A stretch of 64,000 bases of DNA from Paracrocinitomix sp040880585 (GTDB taxonomy: Bacteria > Bacteroidota > Bacteroidia > Flavobacteriales_D > Crocinitomicaceae): the NCBI GenBank assembly GCA_040880585.1, contig JBBDID010000004.1, positions 1-64,000 on the forward strand. The letters are read 5' to 3'. The first letter of the stretch is position 1; every line of letters starts with the position of its first letter. This document shows positions 32,469-40,750 of the stretch, piece by piece. The position numbers and the translations under genes were made by a program. The notes below the pieces were generated by a model, which saw nothing but the letters and a program-made list of their open reading frames with translations, did not search any database and was not told the DNA's origin.

Positions 32469-33803
32469 ATGAATCGGATTCTTTTAAAAAACGCTACCCT
32501 GATCAATGAAGGTATCAGAGCAGAGTCAGATGTGTTAATCAAGGGAGACCGTATTGATAAAATTGCCAAAGATATTACAGATGATCAGGCAAACGTTATT
32601 GATTTGAAAGGTAAATGGCTAATTCCGGGCATGATTGATGATCAGGTGCACTTTCGGGAGCCGGGTCTGACACACAAAGCCAATATTTATACAGAATCCA
32701 GAGCAGCTGTTGCCGGCGGAATCACCTCTTTCATGGAAATGCCCAATACACAACCCAATGCTGTCACACAAGAGTTGCTTCAGGATAAATTCGATATTGC
32801 AGAAAAAAGCGCTATTGCCAACTACTCCTTTTACATGGGAGCCACCAATGATAATATAGAGGAAGTCTTAAAGACAGATCGTACTACTGTTTGTGGCGTC
32901 AAGGTTTTTATGGGCTCATCAACCGGAAACATGTTGGTCGATAATGAACAAACGCTCACAGGTATTTTTTCAAAGTGTGAATTGTTGATTGCTACTCATT
33001 GTGAGGACGAAGCCACCATCCGACAAAATATAGAAACATTCAGGCAGCAGTATGGTGAAGATGTTCCTGTGAAATACCATCCTGAGATCAGAAGCGAAGC
33101 TGCCTGTTATCTTTCTTCTTCCTTGGCGGTACGATTAGCTAAAAAGTTTAACACCCGACTTCACGTCCTGCATATTTCCACGGCAAAAGAACTTGAATTA
33201 TTTGATGCAAGCATTCCACTCCGGGAAAAACGTATTACTGCTGAGGCTTGTGTACATCACTTGTGGTTTTCAGATGAAGATTATGCTGCTAAGGGTGCGT
33301 TGATTAAATGGAATCCTGCTGTAAAGACAAAAGAAGATAGAGACGCTTTATGGAAAGGTTTGAACGAAAATAAAATTGATGTCTTGGCAACGGATCATGC
33401 CCCGCATACGCTTGAAGAAAAAAACAATTCATATTTCAATGCCCCTTCAGGCGGTCCTCTTGTACAACATGCTGTTCAGGCGATCTTACAAAAAGCAAAG
33501 GATGGCAAGACCCCGATAGAACGAGCTGTAGAAAAAATGTCTCATGCACCTGCCGAATGTTTTGGAATTGACGCCAGAGGATACATCCGAGAGGGCTACT
33601 TTGCCGATTTAGTGGTGATCGATCCTGAAAAAAAACATACGGTAAAAAAAGATCATCTCCTTTATAAATGTGGCTGGTCTCCTTTTGAAGGAACCACTTT
33701 TGATCATAGCATAGACATGACTTTTGTGAATGGAAACCTGGTTTTCAAAGACGGAGCCATTATAGAAGGTCATTTAGGCTGCAAACTAACGTTTCACGGA
33801 TAA
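32469..33803 (+). CDS. pyrC: Dihydroorotase
   Basis: Cyclises carbamoyl-aspartate to dihydroorotate in pyrimidine synthesis; 444 aa, class I amidohydrolase. The metal-site region is DDQVHFREPG, so the first ligand of the usual HxH is Gln59 with His61 retained. Other ligands and motifs are present: GVKVFMGSS (Lys), ATHCEDE, HVLHIS, and the catalytic Asp in ATDHAPHT. The substrate-binding segment FMEMPNTQP is standard. I recall the Q variant in other Bacteroidota, so it probably functions. The gene follows a mannosyltransferase and abuts a lipoprotein gene. Confidence 0.92.
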   Translation: MNRILLKNATLINEGIRAESDVLIKGDRIDKIAKDITDDQANVIDLKGKWLIPGMIDDQVHFREPGLTHKANIYTESRAAVAGGITSFMEMPNTQPNAVTQELLQDKFDIAEKSAIANYSFYMGATNDNIEEVLKTDRTTVCGVKVFMGSSTGNMLVDNEQTLTGIFSKCELLIATHCEDEATIRQNIETFRQQYGEDVPVKYHPEIRSEAACYLSSSLAVRLAKKFNTRLHVLHISTAKELELFDASIPLREKRITAEACVHHLWFSDEDYAAKGALIKWNPAVKTKEDRDALWKGLNENKIDVLATDHAPHTLEEKNNSYFNAPSGGPLVQHAVQAILQKAKDGKTPIERAVEKMSHAPAECFGIDARGYIREGYFADLVVIDPEKKHTVKKDHLLYKCGWSPFEGTTFDHSIDMTFVNGNLVFKDGAIIEGHLGCKLTFHG

Positions 33804-33813
33804 AACCTCTCCT

Positions 33814-34176
33814 ATCAAAAAAGTATTTATCCTCATATCAACCCTTCTGCTCTTCTCCTGCTCTGAAAATAAAGTAAAAGAAATAGCCCCACCCAAACCC
33901 AAACACTTATTGGAAGAAGAAGAGCTGATTCCTGTAATTATCGATTTACAGGTGCTGGAATCACATTATCACCGAAAATTCCAACGACCCAATGCCTATA
34001 AAGTAGCATTAGACTCTGCCAGTTACTTTATTTTTGAAAAACATGGCATCACCCAAGAAGTATTTGAATCTAACTATACTTATTATTCTTTTGATGTAGA
34101 TGAGATGTATCGTATTTACGAAACAGTACTTGACTCTATTAATTTACGTGTTTCAGAACCGGAACCGGAACAATAA
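33814..34176 (+). CDS. DUF4296 lipoprotein with apparent ATC start
   Basis: A ~120-aa Bacteroidota lipoprotein. The frame contains a full signal (KKVFILISTLLLFSC, lipobox LFSC) starting just after an ATC at 33814; no ATG, GTG or TTG precedes it before the in-frame stop. The next usable start, TTG at 33910, would remove the lipobox. The body matches DUF4296: IPVIIDLQVLESHYH, ALDSASYFIFEKHGI, ESNYTYYSFDVDEM. It begins ten bases after the dihydroorotase stop, so it may rely on translational coupling. Function unknown; the family is usually encoded beside pyrC. Confidence 0.75.
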   Translation: MKKVFILISTLLLFSCSENKVKEIAPPKPKHLLEEEELIPVIIDLQVLESHYHRKFQRPNAYKVALDSASYFIFEKHGITQEVFESNYTYYSFDVDEMYRIYETVLDSINLRVSEPEPEQ

Positions 34177-34180
34177 AAAA

Positions 34181-34209
34181 ACCCGGCTATCCAAAAGGAT
34201 GAGCCGGGT
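34181..34209 (-). terminator. Terminator between convergent genes
   Basis: ACCCGGCT/AGCCGGGT with additional ATCC/GGAT pairing. On the minus strand it is followed by seven T, so it ends the 34231-36066 gene. Confidence 0.78.
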
Positions 34210-34230
34210 GTTATAATCTATTAAGTACGC

Positions 34231-36066
34231 TTATTTCTTAACGAACTTTTTTACTTCTTTTCCTGATTCATTCACCAATTCAATAAAGTAAACTCCCGTT
34301 GACATTCCTTCCAATGAAATAGAAAAGTTTTTGCTTCCGTTTACGTTTCCAAGGTTTACCGTTCTGATGATTTTTCCTGAAATATCAACAACATTAATTT
34401 TCGTTTTTTTTGATTTTTCAAAAGACATATAAACATTTAAATTGTCTTGTGCTGGGTTAGGATATATCGTGAAAAAATTGTTTTCACTTTCCTCTTCAAC
34501 CCCAACTTCATCAATAATTCTAGGTCTCACAATAGGCGCAAGTCGATCGAAAAATCCACGATTATCACCGTTTTCATCCCTTCCTTGAATATAATTCCAT
34601 CCAATATCACCTTGTTTTTCAAACAAAGGCTCACTAGTTGTAGCATATTGCCCAACAGTAATCAAATAAAGGTCTAAGGGAAATACATCAAGTCCTGACG
34701 CAAATGGTATTGTAATTATATTTCCAATATCCGACGCAGTTAAGGTATGCGCATCATAATCATCATAATAAGTATCCCATTGTGTGCCGCCATCAGCAAA
34801 ACGATAAATGCTTATAATTATAATCTCTCCAACATTAGAAGAATTATTTGCTATTTTAACATCCAATGCTGCCATGATATCTTGAGTCTGGAACTCATAC
34901 AAGTTGCCAAAAAATGCTTCCCCCGTAAGTAAAGGCCAATTTGTAATCCCTTCAGCCGAACCTTCATTGTAATCTGTTGCATAAGTATACTCTGTAATTT
35001 CTAGGTGATCATCCCAAATTGTATCATTTGAAACATTATCATCTCCTTCATTTGAAGTTGTGTTCCACCGAATGGTATAAGTACCTAATGAAGAAGGAGT
35101 ATAACCCGTTGCTTCAAATATAGTATCCTGCTGCATATTATCTAAAATAATAGTAGTATTCGCAGTGCCTGAAGCAACAGAGGTCATTGATGGATCAAAA
35201 ATTTCATAATTAAAAGTGGCACCGGTTTGAGTATTGTGACCAATATTTTTTATAATCGCTCCTATAATCAGTTCCTCAGTATGTGCTTGTGGTATTTTAG
35301 AGTATTGTAGCCCTGCATTAGAAGAATACGTTCTCCAGGTTTCTGTTATAGTAAGGTCATTATCCGGAATATCGTTGATTTGAACATTATCAATTTGCCA
35401 ACCGTAATTCCATGCCCCTTCCCAACGAAAACGCAAATAAACGGTGCTTAAAGAACCTGAAACAATATCCGTAATATCCCATGAAATAATTTCCGGATTT
35501 GACCGAGCATTTCTACCTACTCCTTCATTAATTTCAATCTCAGTCCAGTTTGTACCATCAGTTGAAACTCCCAGATAGGTATGATCAGACGTTTCAACCG
35601 GTTGCCATTCAGCAAAAAATTGTTCAAATTCAAAGGCAATATTTTGACCACTTGATGAAGATAAATCAATTAAACCTGAAGTTAAGGTCGCAGCTTCCGC
35701 ATTCGTATATGATGTGTTCGCTGAATCAGAATCAATTATTACCCATTGTGTAGGTGTTGAACTAGCTAAAGATGGAATTTGAAAGGTATTTGAAGCACTA
35801 TTCTTATGTCCGTATTGAGTTAGTTTAAAATCAGCTGGACCTTGTTGAATTGCTGGTGTCCATATTCCAAAACCTGAGTCAAAGTTTTCAGTATAAAAAT
35901 TAGCTCTATCAGCACTTTGGGTATGTGGCTTACGAATATAGGTTATACCATTAGGTGCATACTTTTGATTTTGAGCGAAGTCATACTGAGCTATTTGATA
36001 TGGACTTTGTCCAAAAGACAAACCGCTCAATAACAAGATGCCAAGTAAAGTGTAGATTTTTTTCAT
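34231..36066 (-). CDS. T9SS-secreted protein with jelly-roll domain, function unknown
   Basis: A 611-aa secreted protein. Signal peptide 1-19 (LLLSGLSFGQ). Residues ~60-230 look like a MAM/jelly-roll fold (ENFDSGFGIWTPAIQQGP, FRWEGAWNYGWQIDNVQIND). Then come Ig-like strands (TYTIRWNTTSNEGDDN). The last ~80 residues are a type A sorting domain (FFTIYPNPAQDNLNVYMSF ... VKKFVKK). It is exported through the type IX system to the surface or medium. No enzyme signature was found; it may bind polymers. Single gene with its own -7 box and terminator. Confidence 0.85.
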   Translation of the reverse strand: MKKIYTLLGILLLSGLSFGQSPYQIAQYDFAQNQKYAPNGITYIRKPHTQSADRANFYTENFDSGFGIWTPAIQQGPADFKLTQYGHKNSASNTFQIPSLASSTPTQWVIIDSDSANTSYTNAEAATLTSGLIDLSSSSGQNIAFEFEQFFAEWQPVETSDHTYLGVSTDGTNWTEIEINEGVGRNARSNPEIISWDITDIVSGSLSTVYLRFRWEGAWNYGWQIDNVQINDIPDNDLTITETWRTYSSNAGLQYSKIPQAHTEELIIGAIIKNIGHNTQTGATFNYEIFDPSMTSVASGTANTTIILDNMQQDTIFEATGYTPSSLGTYTIRWNTTSNEGDDNVSNDTIWDDHLEITEYTYATDYNEGSAEGITNWPLLTGEAFFGNLYEFQTQDIMAALDVKIANNSSNVGEIIIISIYRFADGGTQWDTYYDDYDAHTLTASDIGNIITIPFASGLDVFPLDLYLITVGQYATTSEPLFEKQGDIGWNYIQGRDENGDNRGFFDRLAPIVRPRIIDEVGVEEESENNFFTIYPNPAQDNLNVYMSFEKSKKTKINVVDISGKIIRTVNLGNVNGSKNFSISLEGMSTGVYFIELVNESGKEVKKFVKK

Positions 36067-36086
36067 AATTTCATATTTTATGTATG

Positions 36087-36094
36087 CAAAGGTA
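36087..36094 (-). promoter_or_regulatory. Candidate -7 box TACCTTTG
   Basis: A minus-strand TAnnTTTG, 20 bases before the ATG of the 34231-36066 gene. Confidence 0.45.
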
Positions 36095-36153
36095 AAAAAT
36101 TAAACGATTCTATCATAAATAATTGCCCGCTTTTGACTTCAAAACATATTGGT

Positions 36154-39036
36154 CTATAGGCTTTCTTCTTCTACATAGGCTTCAATGGGTGCACAACTAC
36201 AAATCAAATTTCGATCTCCATAGGCATTGTCTACTCTTCTTACCGGCACCCAGTATTTATTTTGTTTGAGATAAGGTAAAGGATAGGCTGCCTGCTCTCT
36301 GCTGTAAGAAAAGCCCCATTGATCAGCGATTAGCAGACTGGCTGTATGTGGGGCATTTTTCAAGAGATTGTTCTCCTGATCTGATCCCAGATCAGCAATG
36401 GTCTGAATTTCCTTTCGGATACTGATCATGGCTTCCACAAATCGATCCAATTCTGACTTATCTTCACTTTCTGTTGGTTCTATCATCAATGTTCCGGCAA
36501 CAGGGAACGAAACGGTAGGTGCGTGAAAACCGTAATCGATCAGACGTTTAGCGATATCTGCTACTTCTACGCCTGCGGTACGTTTAAATTCTCTACAATC
36601 TATGATCATCTCGTGAGCAACCGTATTATTTTCGCCCGTATAAAGAATTGGGTAATCTTTTTCCAATTTGCAGCGCAAATAGTTGGCGTTGAGAATCGCA
36701 TTTTCGGTAGATGATTGTAAGCCTTTTGCTCCCAACATTTTAATGTAGGCATAAGAGATCAATAAAATCAATCCACTGCCGTACGGGGCAGCTGAGATCG
36801 CATGTATACCTTTTTCACCTCCTACGTCTTCAATCTTTGTGCTTCCCGGTAAAAAAGGAATCAGGTGCTTTGCTACTCCAATTGGCCCCATACCCGGTCC
36901 GCCACCACCATGTGGAATTGCAAATGTTTTATGTAAATTAAGGTGACAGACATCCGCTCCGATATTTCCCGGGTTGGTAAGCCCAACTTGTGCATTCATA
37001 TTTGCACCATCCATATAAACCTGTCCACCATTTTCGTGAATCAAAGCGGTGATTTCACGGATACCTTTTTCAAAAACACCGTGTGTTGAGGGGTAAGTAA
37101 CCATTAGCGCCGCTAAATTATCTTTGTGTTCTTCTGCTTTTTTTCGCAGGTCCTCTATATCAATATTTCCATTGTCATCACATGAGGTAACGATTACCTT
37201 CATTCCTGCCATTACTGCAGAGGCCGGATTGGTTCCGTGAGCAGAACTGGGAATTAAGCAAACATCCCGATTATGATCTCCTCTGGATTCATGATAGGCT
37301 TTGATCACCATCAATCCTGCGTACTCTCCCTGAGCGCCTGAATTTGGCTGTAGAGACATCCCGTCAAAGCCGGTGATCTCGCATAAATCTTTCTCCAATT
37401 CATCAAAAACCTGTTGGTATCCCTTCCATTGTTCTTTGGGCGCAAAAGGATGAATATTGGCAAATTCAGGCCAGGATAAAGGCATCAGTTGCGTTGCGGC
37501 ATTCAGTTTCATGGTACAAGACCCCAATGAGATCATAGAGTGAACCAAAGAAAGATCTTTGTTTTCAAGACTTTTTTGATAACGCATCATCTTGGTTTCA
37601 GAATGATGACTATTAAATACATCCAGGGCTAAAATCTGATCGGTACGAAGTGCCTCTCTTTGAAGTGGACTTTCTTCTCTGACCCAAAAACGCTTAGGAA
37701 CGTCTACTGTTTTTTCATCTGCGTAATAAGCAAAGGCATTGAGAAGTACAGTTATATCTTCAGTAGTATGTGTTTCGTCCAGTGAGAGTGTAAAGCTATC
37801 TTCAAAAAAGTTGGCATTTACTCCTTGTTTTTCTAACTGTGCTTTAAGATCATTAACAGAAGCTCCTTTTGGAAGATCAAAATGTAATGTGTCGAAGAAA
37901 CTACCATTTCTGGACGTGATGCCAAAAGACTTTAATTTTTGCGCAACAAATATTGCTTTTCGGTGAATGTCAAGTGCTATTTCTTTCAAGGCTTGTGGCC
38001 CGTGATAAACCACATACATCCCAGCCATAACTGCCAACAATGCCTGAGCAGTACATATGTTTGAAGTGGCTTTGTCTCTTTTGATGTGTTGTTCACGTGT
38101 TTGAAGTGCCATTCTAAGTGCAACATGACCATCTACATCTTTTGAAACCCCAATAATTCTTCCCGGCAAATCTCTTTTATATTCTTCTTTTGTAGCAAAA
38201 TAAGCCGCATGTGGACCTCCTAACCCTATAGGCACACCGAAACGTTGTGTATTACCAAAAACAGCATCCACTTTCCAATCTCCGGGGGCTTTCAATAGAA
38301 CCAAACTCATGATGTCAGCGGCTACACCTACCTTTATTTCTTTGTCATGGCATGCATTTACAAAACCTTCCAAATTCTCCACTTTCCCGTATTTATCAGG
38401 ATACTGTACAATGGCGCCAAAAAATTCAGCTGAAGGTGTAAAGTTTTCCGTTTGATCAATAACGACTTCAATTCCCATGCTTTTTGCACGACCAAGAATA
38501 ACGTCTATGGTTTGATCAAAACAAGTGGATGAAAGAAAAAATTTGTTGACTTCATTTTTCTTTTGTGCCCGTGAACGGGAATTATAAAACATGATCATGG
38601 CTTCAGCAGCAGCAGTCCCTTCGTCTAGCAAAGAGGCATTGGCTAATTCCATCTTGGTCAAATCCATAATCATGGTTTGAAAATTTAACAAAGCCTCTAA
38701 TCGACCTTGAGAAATTTCTGCCTGATAAGGGGTGTAAGCAGTATACCAACCCGGGTTTTCAAAAATATTTCGAAGATTAACAGATGGGATGATTGTGCCA
38801 TAATACCCCTGTCCAATAAAATTTTTGACGTTTTTATTCTTTCCGGCAATTGATTTGATGTGTGCCAGGTACTCGTGTTCACTTAAAGCTTCAGGTAAAT
38901 TAAGCCCTTCTTTCAGTCTGATTTTTGCCGGGATGGTTTTATTGATCAGTTCATCAATATTGTTTACTCCAATGGTCTTCAACATTGCTGCTCTGGCCTT
39001 AGTGTTGGAACCTATATGTCTGTCTTCAAATATCAT
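36154..39036 (-). CDS. gcvP: Glycine dehydrogenase (aminomethyl-transferring), P-protein
   Basis: PLP enzyme of the glycine cleavage system. It decarboxylates glycine and passes the aminomethyl group to the H-protein lipoyl arm. It is 960 aa, the full single-chain form. The PLP lysine is Lys703 in LNLHKTFAIPHGGGGPG. Other marks: IGQGYYGTIIPSVNLRN, and the internally duplicated aminotransferase fold with SCTMKLNAA. The start MIFEDRHIGSN is preferred; the ATG at 39090 adds 18 unrelated residues crossing the promoter box. Partners gcvT and gcvH are not in the window. Confidence 0.96.
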   Translation of the reverse strand: MIFEDRHIGSNTKARAAMLKTIGVNNIDELINKTIPAKIRLKEGLNLPEALSEHEYLAHIKSIAGKNKNVKNFIGQGYYGTIIPSVNLRNIFENPGWYTAYTPYQAEISQGRLEALLNFQTMIMDLTKMELANASLLDEGTAAAEAMIMFYNSRSRAQKKNEVNKFFLSSTCFDQTIDVILGRAKSMGIEVVIDQTENFTPSAEFFGAIVQYPDKYGKVENLEGFVNACHDKEIKVGVAADIMSLVLLKAPGDWKVDAVFGNTQRFGVPIGLGGPHAAYFATKEEYKRDLPGRIIGVSKDVDGHVALRMALQTREQHIKRDKATSNICTAQALLAVMAGMYVVYHGPQALKEIALDIHRKAIFVAQKLKSFGITSRNGSFFDTLHFDLPKGASVNDLKAQLEKQGVNANFFEDSFTLSLDETHTTEDITVLLNAFAYYADEKTVDVPKRFWVREESPLQREALRTDQILALDVFNSHHSETKMMRYQKSLENKDLSLVHSMISLGSCTMKLNAATQLMPLSWPEFANIHPFAPKEQWKGYQQVFDELEKDLCEITGFDGMSLQPNSGAQGEYAGLMVIKAYHESRGDHNRDVCLIPSSAHGTNPASAVMAGMKVIVTSCDDNGNIDIEDLRKKAEEHKDNLAALMVTYPSTHGVFEKGIREITALIHENGGQVYMDGANMNAQVGLTNPGNIGADVCHLNLHKTFAIPHGGGGPGMGPIGVAKHLIPFLPGSTKIEDVGGEKGIHAISAAPYGSGLILLISYAYIKMLGAKGLQSSTENAILNANYLRCKLEKDYPILYTGENNTVAHEMIIDCREFKRTAGVEVADIAKRLIDYGFHAPTVSFPVAGTLMIEPTESEDKSELDRFVEAMISIRKEIQTIADLGSDQENNLLKNAPHTASLLIADQWGFSYSREQAAYPLPYLKQNKYWVPVRRVDNAYGDRNLICSCAPIEAYVEEESL

Positions 39037-39066
39037 TTCTAGCCCTGTTTGAATTATAGAATAATA

Positions 39067-39074
39067 CAAATATA
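39067..39074 (-). promoter_or_regulatory. Candidate -7 box TATATTTG of gcvP
   Basis: A minus-strand TAnnTTTG, 30 bases before the gcvP ATG; TTTG occurs closer upstream than the usual -33. Confidence 0.4.
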
Positions 39075-39193
39075 AACACAAAGGTTTCAATACGGTTTTA
39101 TAGTAAATAGAATCTTTTTTAATCCCTGTTTATTTTTGAGTTCCATATCATTTGAAATCGATAGTTTTATAACTTAAAGGGTTCAAAAAAAAC

Positions 39194-39223
39194 TTGCCGT
39201 ATGATGAGAACAGCATACATTTG
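39194..39223 (+). promoter_or_regulatory. Complete Bacteroidota promoter, leaderless
   Basis: TTG at 39194-39196, 19 bases, then TACATTTG at 39216-39223. The last base is four bases before the ATG at 39228, so transcription would start at or beside the start codon. This is the best promoter match in the window and fixes the start of the next gene. Confidence 0.65.
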
Positions 39224-39227
39224 TACT

Positions 39228-39926
39228 ATGAAAGCACTATTGATTTCTTTTTTCTTGATTCAAGGTAGTTTGGTTTTTTCGCAAACAGAACAAGATTCTA
39301 TTTTACTCCTCAACGGAAAAGTATACCATGGTGAAATACTGGGGATGGATGAAGTTGACTACGACTCTGTTGTCAAATACAAAACCGTAGATAAAAAGGG
39401 GGTAGAGAAAACAGAGTTCATTGAAACGTACCGAATTTTTTCTTACACAAGGGGAGGGACGAACCATATACTTTACTATCAGGATGATTTTCAAGGAAAT
39501 TACCTATCCGTTGCCGAAACAAAAGATGTAACAATGGGGAGTTATGATGCCCGCAAAATGTTTCAGCCTCATTTCCCATTTTGGTCAGGATTTGTATTGG
39601 GTTTAGGGGCTTCTGTGTGGGATACTTATGTCACCAAAAAACAAGCTGCTGACACCAGCCTTATTGTTGCTCCGGAAGCTGGGTTTTTTAATACAAAGAG
39701 CCCTACCATCTTTCCTTTTTTCGTGCCTGTCGTTCTTTCTGTTACCTGGGCACTTCCTACATTTAAGGTAAAGAAAAAGAATATGATCCACAAAGAATAT
39801 TTCAACAACGCCAATTATTACCGGGGATATCACAGAATTGCAAAACAAAAAAGAATGCTGGGAGCATTGGTGGGTGGTTTGGCAGGTGTGGCTTCTGGAA
39901 TGATCATTTATTATAGTGTCCATTGA
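39228..39926 (+). CDS. Secreted/membrane protein, function unknown
   Basis: A 232-aa protein with a signal peptide starting MKALLISFFLIQGSLVFSQ; the longer ATG at 39201 lies upstream of the promoter box. Residues 20-75 form a small beta module (ILLLNGKVYHGEILGM) like that of the 4512-5174 protein. Then come two hydrophobic helices (~138-160 and the C-terminal LVGGLAGVASGMIIYY) with a central polar loop. No family recognised. Its stop overlaps the next gene's ATG by one base (TGATG), so the two are coupled. Confidence 0.65.
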   Translation: MKALLISFFLIQGSLVFSQTEQDSILLLNGKVYHGEILGMDEVDYDSVVKYKTVDKKGVEKTEFIETYRIFSYTRGGTNHILYYQDDFQGNYLSVAETKDVTMGSYDARKMFQPHFPFWSGFVLGLGASVWDTYVTKKQAADTSLIVAPEAGFFNTKSPTIFPFFVPVVLSVTWALPTFKVKKKNMIHKEYFNNANYYRGYHRIAKQKRMLGALVGGLAGVASGMIIYYSVH

Positions 39927-40750
39927 TGCTAAAAAAAGCCATCCCTTTTTTCGTTTACTCCAATCTTTGGATCAGTACAGGTGCAGCTTGTATGGCCTGG
40001 TTGTATTATCAGTTGGAAAACCTTCCGATTCATCTATATCTTCTTTTCTTTTTGTTTTTTTCAACGCTTCTTACCTATACCTTTCAACGCTATATTAAAC
40101 TGTATCAAAAAGAACCCATTCATGGTCCCCGCGTAGAATGGATGAAACAACATCCGCAACTAGTCAAGCTATTTCTATTTGTTGGCGCAATAGGCACTTT
40201 GATTTTTCTTCCTTTTTTAAGCTGGAAAAGTATGCTGGTTTTACCTTTGCTTGGCTTATTGTCTTTTTTGTATGCTTTTAAGTTTAGATGGAATAAAAGG
40301 CGGACAAACCTTCGTGATCTTTCGGGAATAAAAATTCTCTTAATTGCTGCTGTTTGGGCAGTTTCTTGTTCCGTTTTACCGGCAATTGAATCGGGAAATT
40401 TCAATCTCTCTTCTTTTTCAATCACAGCCGGTTTTTTTTCTTATATCATTGGGATTACTATTCCTTTTGACATTAGAGACATTAAGGTGGATGAAGCAGA
40501 AAAAAAAACTATTCCCCAACTTTTTGGAGTTCCTTTTGCTAAAATCATTGCCTGTTCATTGATTGTTTTCAGTTACTTTATTTGGGCAGGAAATTTTGAA
40601 CCGGATTACGGACTTATGATAGGGATGTTACTTTCAGTTGTTCTGATCGGCTTGAGTAAACCGAACAGGGGTGAACTATTTTTTTCGTTTTTTATTGATG
40701 GGGCATTGATTATTGTCCCAGTGCTTTACTATCTTCTGAACACTTTATAG
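39926..40750 (+). CDS. UbiA-like polytopic membrane protein
   Basis: A 274-aa protein with about eight transmembrane helices, similar in length and layout to UbiA prenyltransferases. The second Asp-rich motif is present (FDIRDIKVDE; Asp182, Asp185, Asp189). The first (NDxxD), expected around residue 50, is replaced by YTFQRYIKLYQ, so classical Mg-diphosphate binding at that site is lost. It may be a divergent or non-catalytic relative. The start is ATG at 39926, overlapping the previous stop; a TTG one codon earlier is less likely. Its 3' end overlaps the convergent barrel gene by 22 bases. Confidence 0.7.
   Translation: MLKKAIPFFVYSNLWISTGAACMAWLYYQLENLPIHLYLLFFLFFSTLLTYTFQRYIKLYQKEPIHGPRVEWMKQHPQLVKLFLFVGAIGTLIFLPFLSWKSMLVLPLLGLLSFLYAFKFRWNKRRTNLRDLSGIKILLIAAVWAVSCSVLPAIESGNFNLSSFSITAGFFSYIIGITIPFDIRDIKVDEAEKKTIPQLFGVPFAKIIACSLIVFSYFIWAGNFEPDYGLMIGMLLSVVLIGLSKPNRGELFFSFFIDGALIIVPVLYYLLNTL

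Noticed and set aside
34447..34932. Plus-strand ORFs opposite the T9SS gene and similar antisense frames across the window
   Set aside because: They are shadows of strongly supported genes, without domains or promoters.
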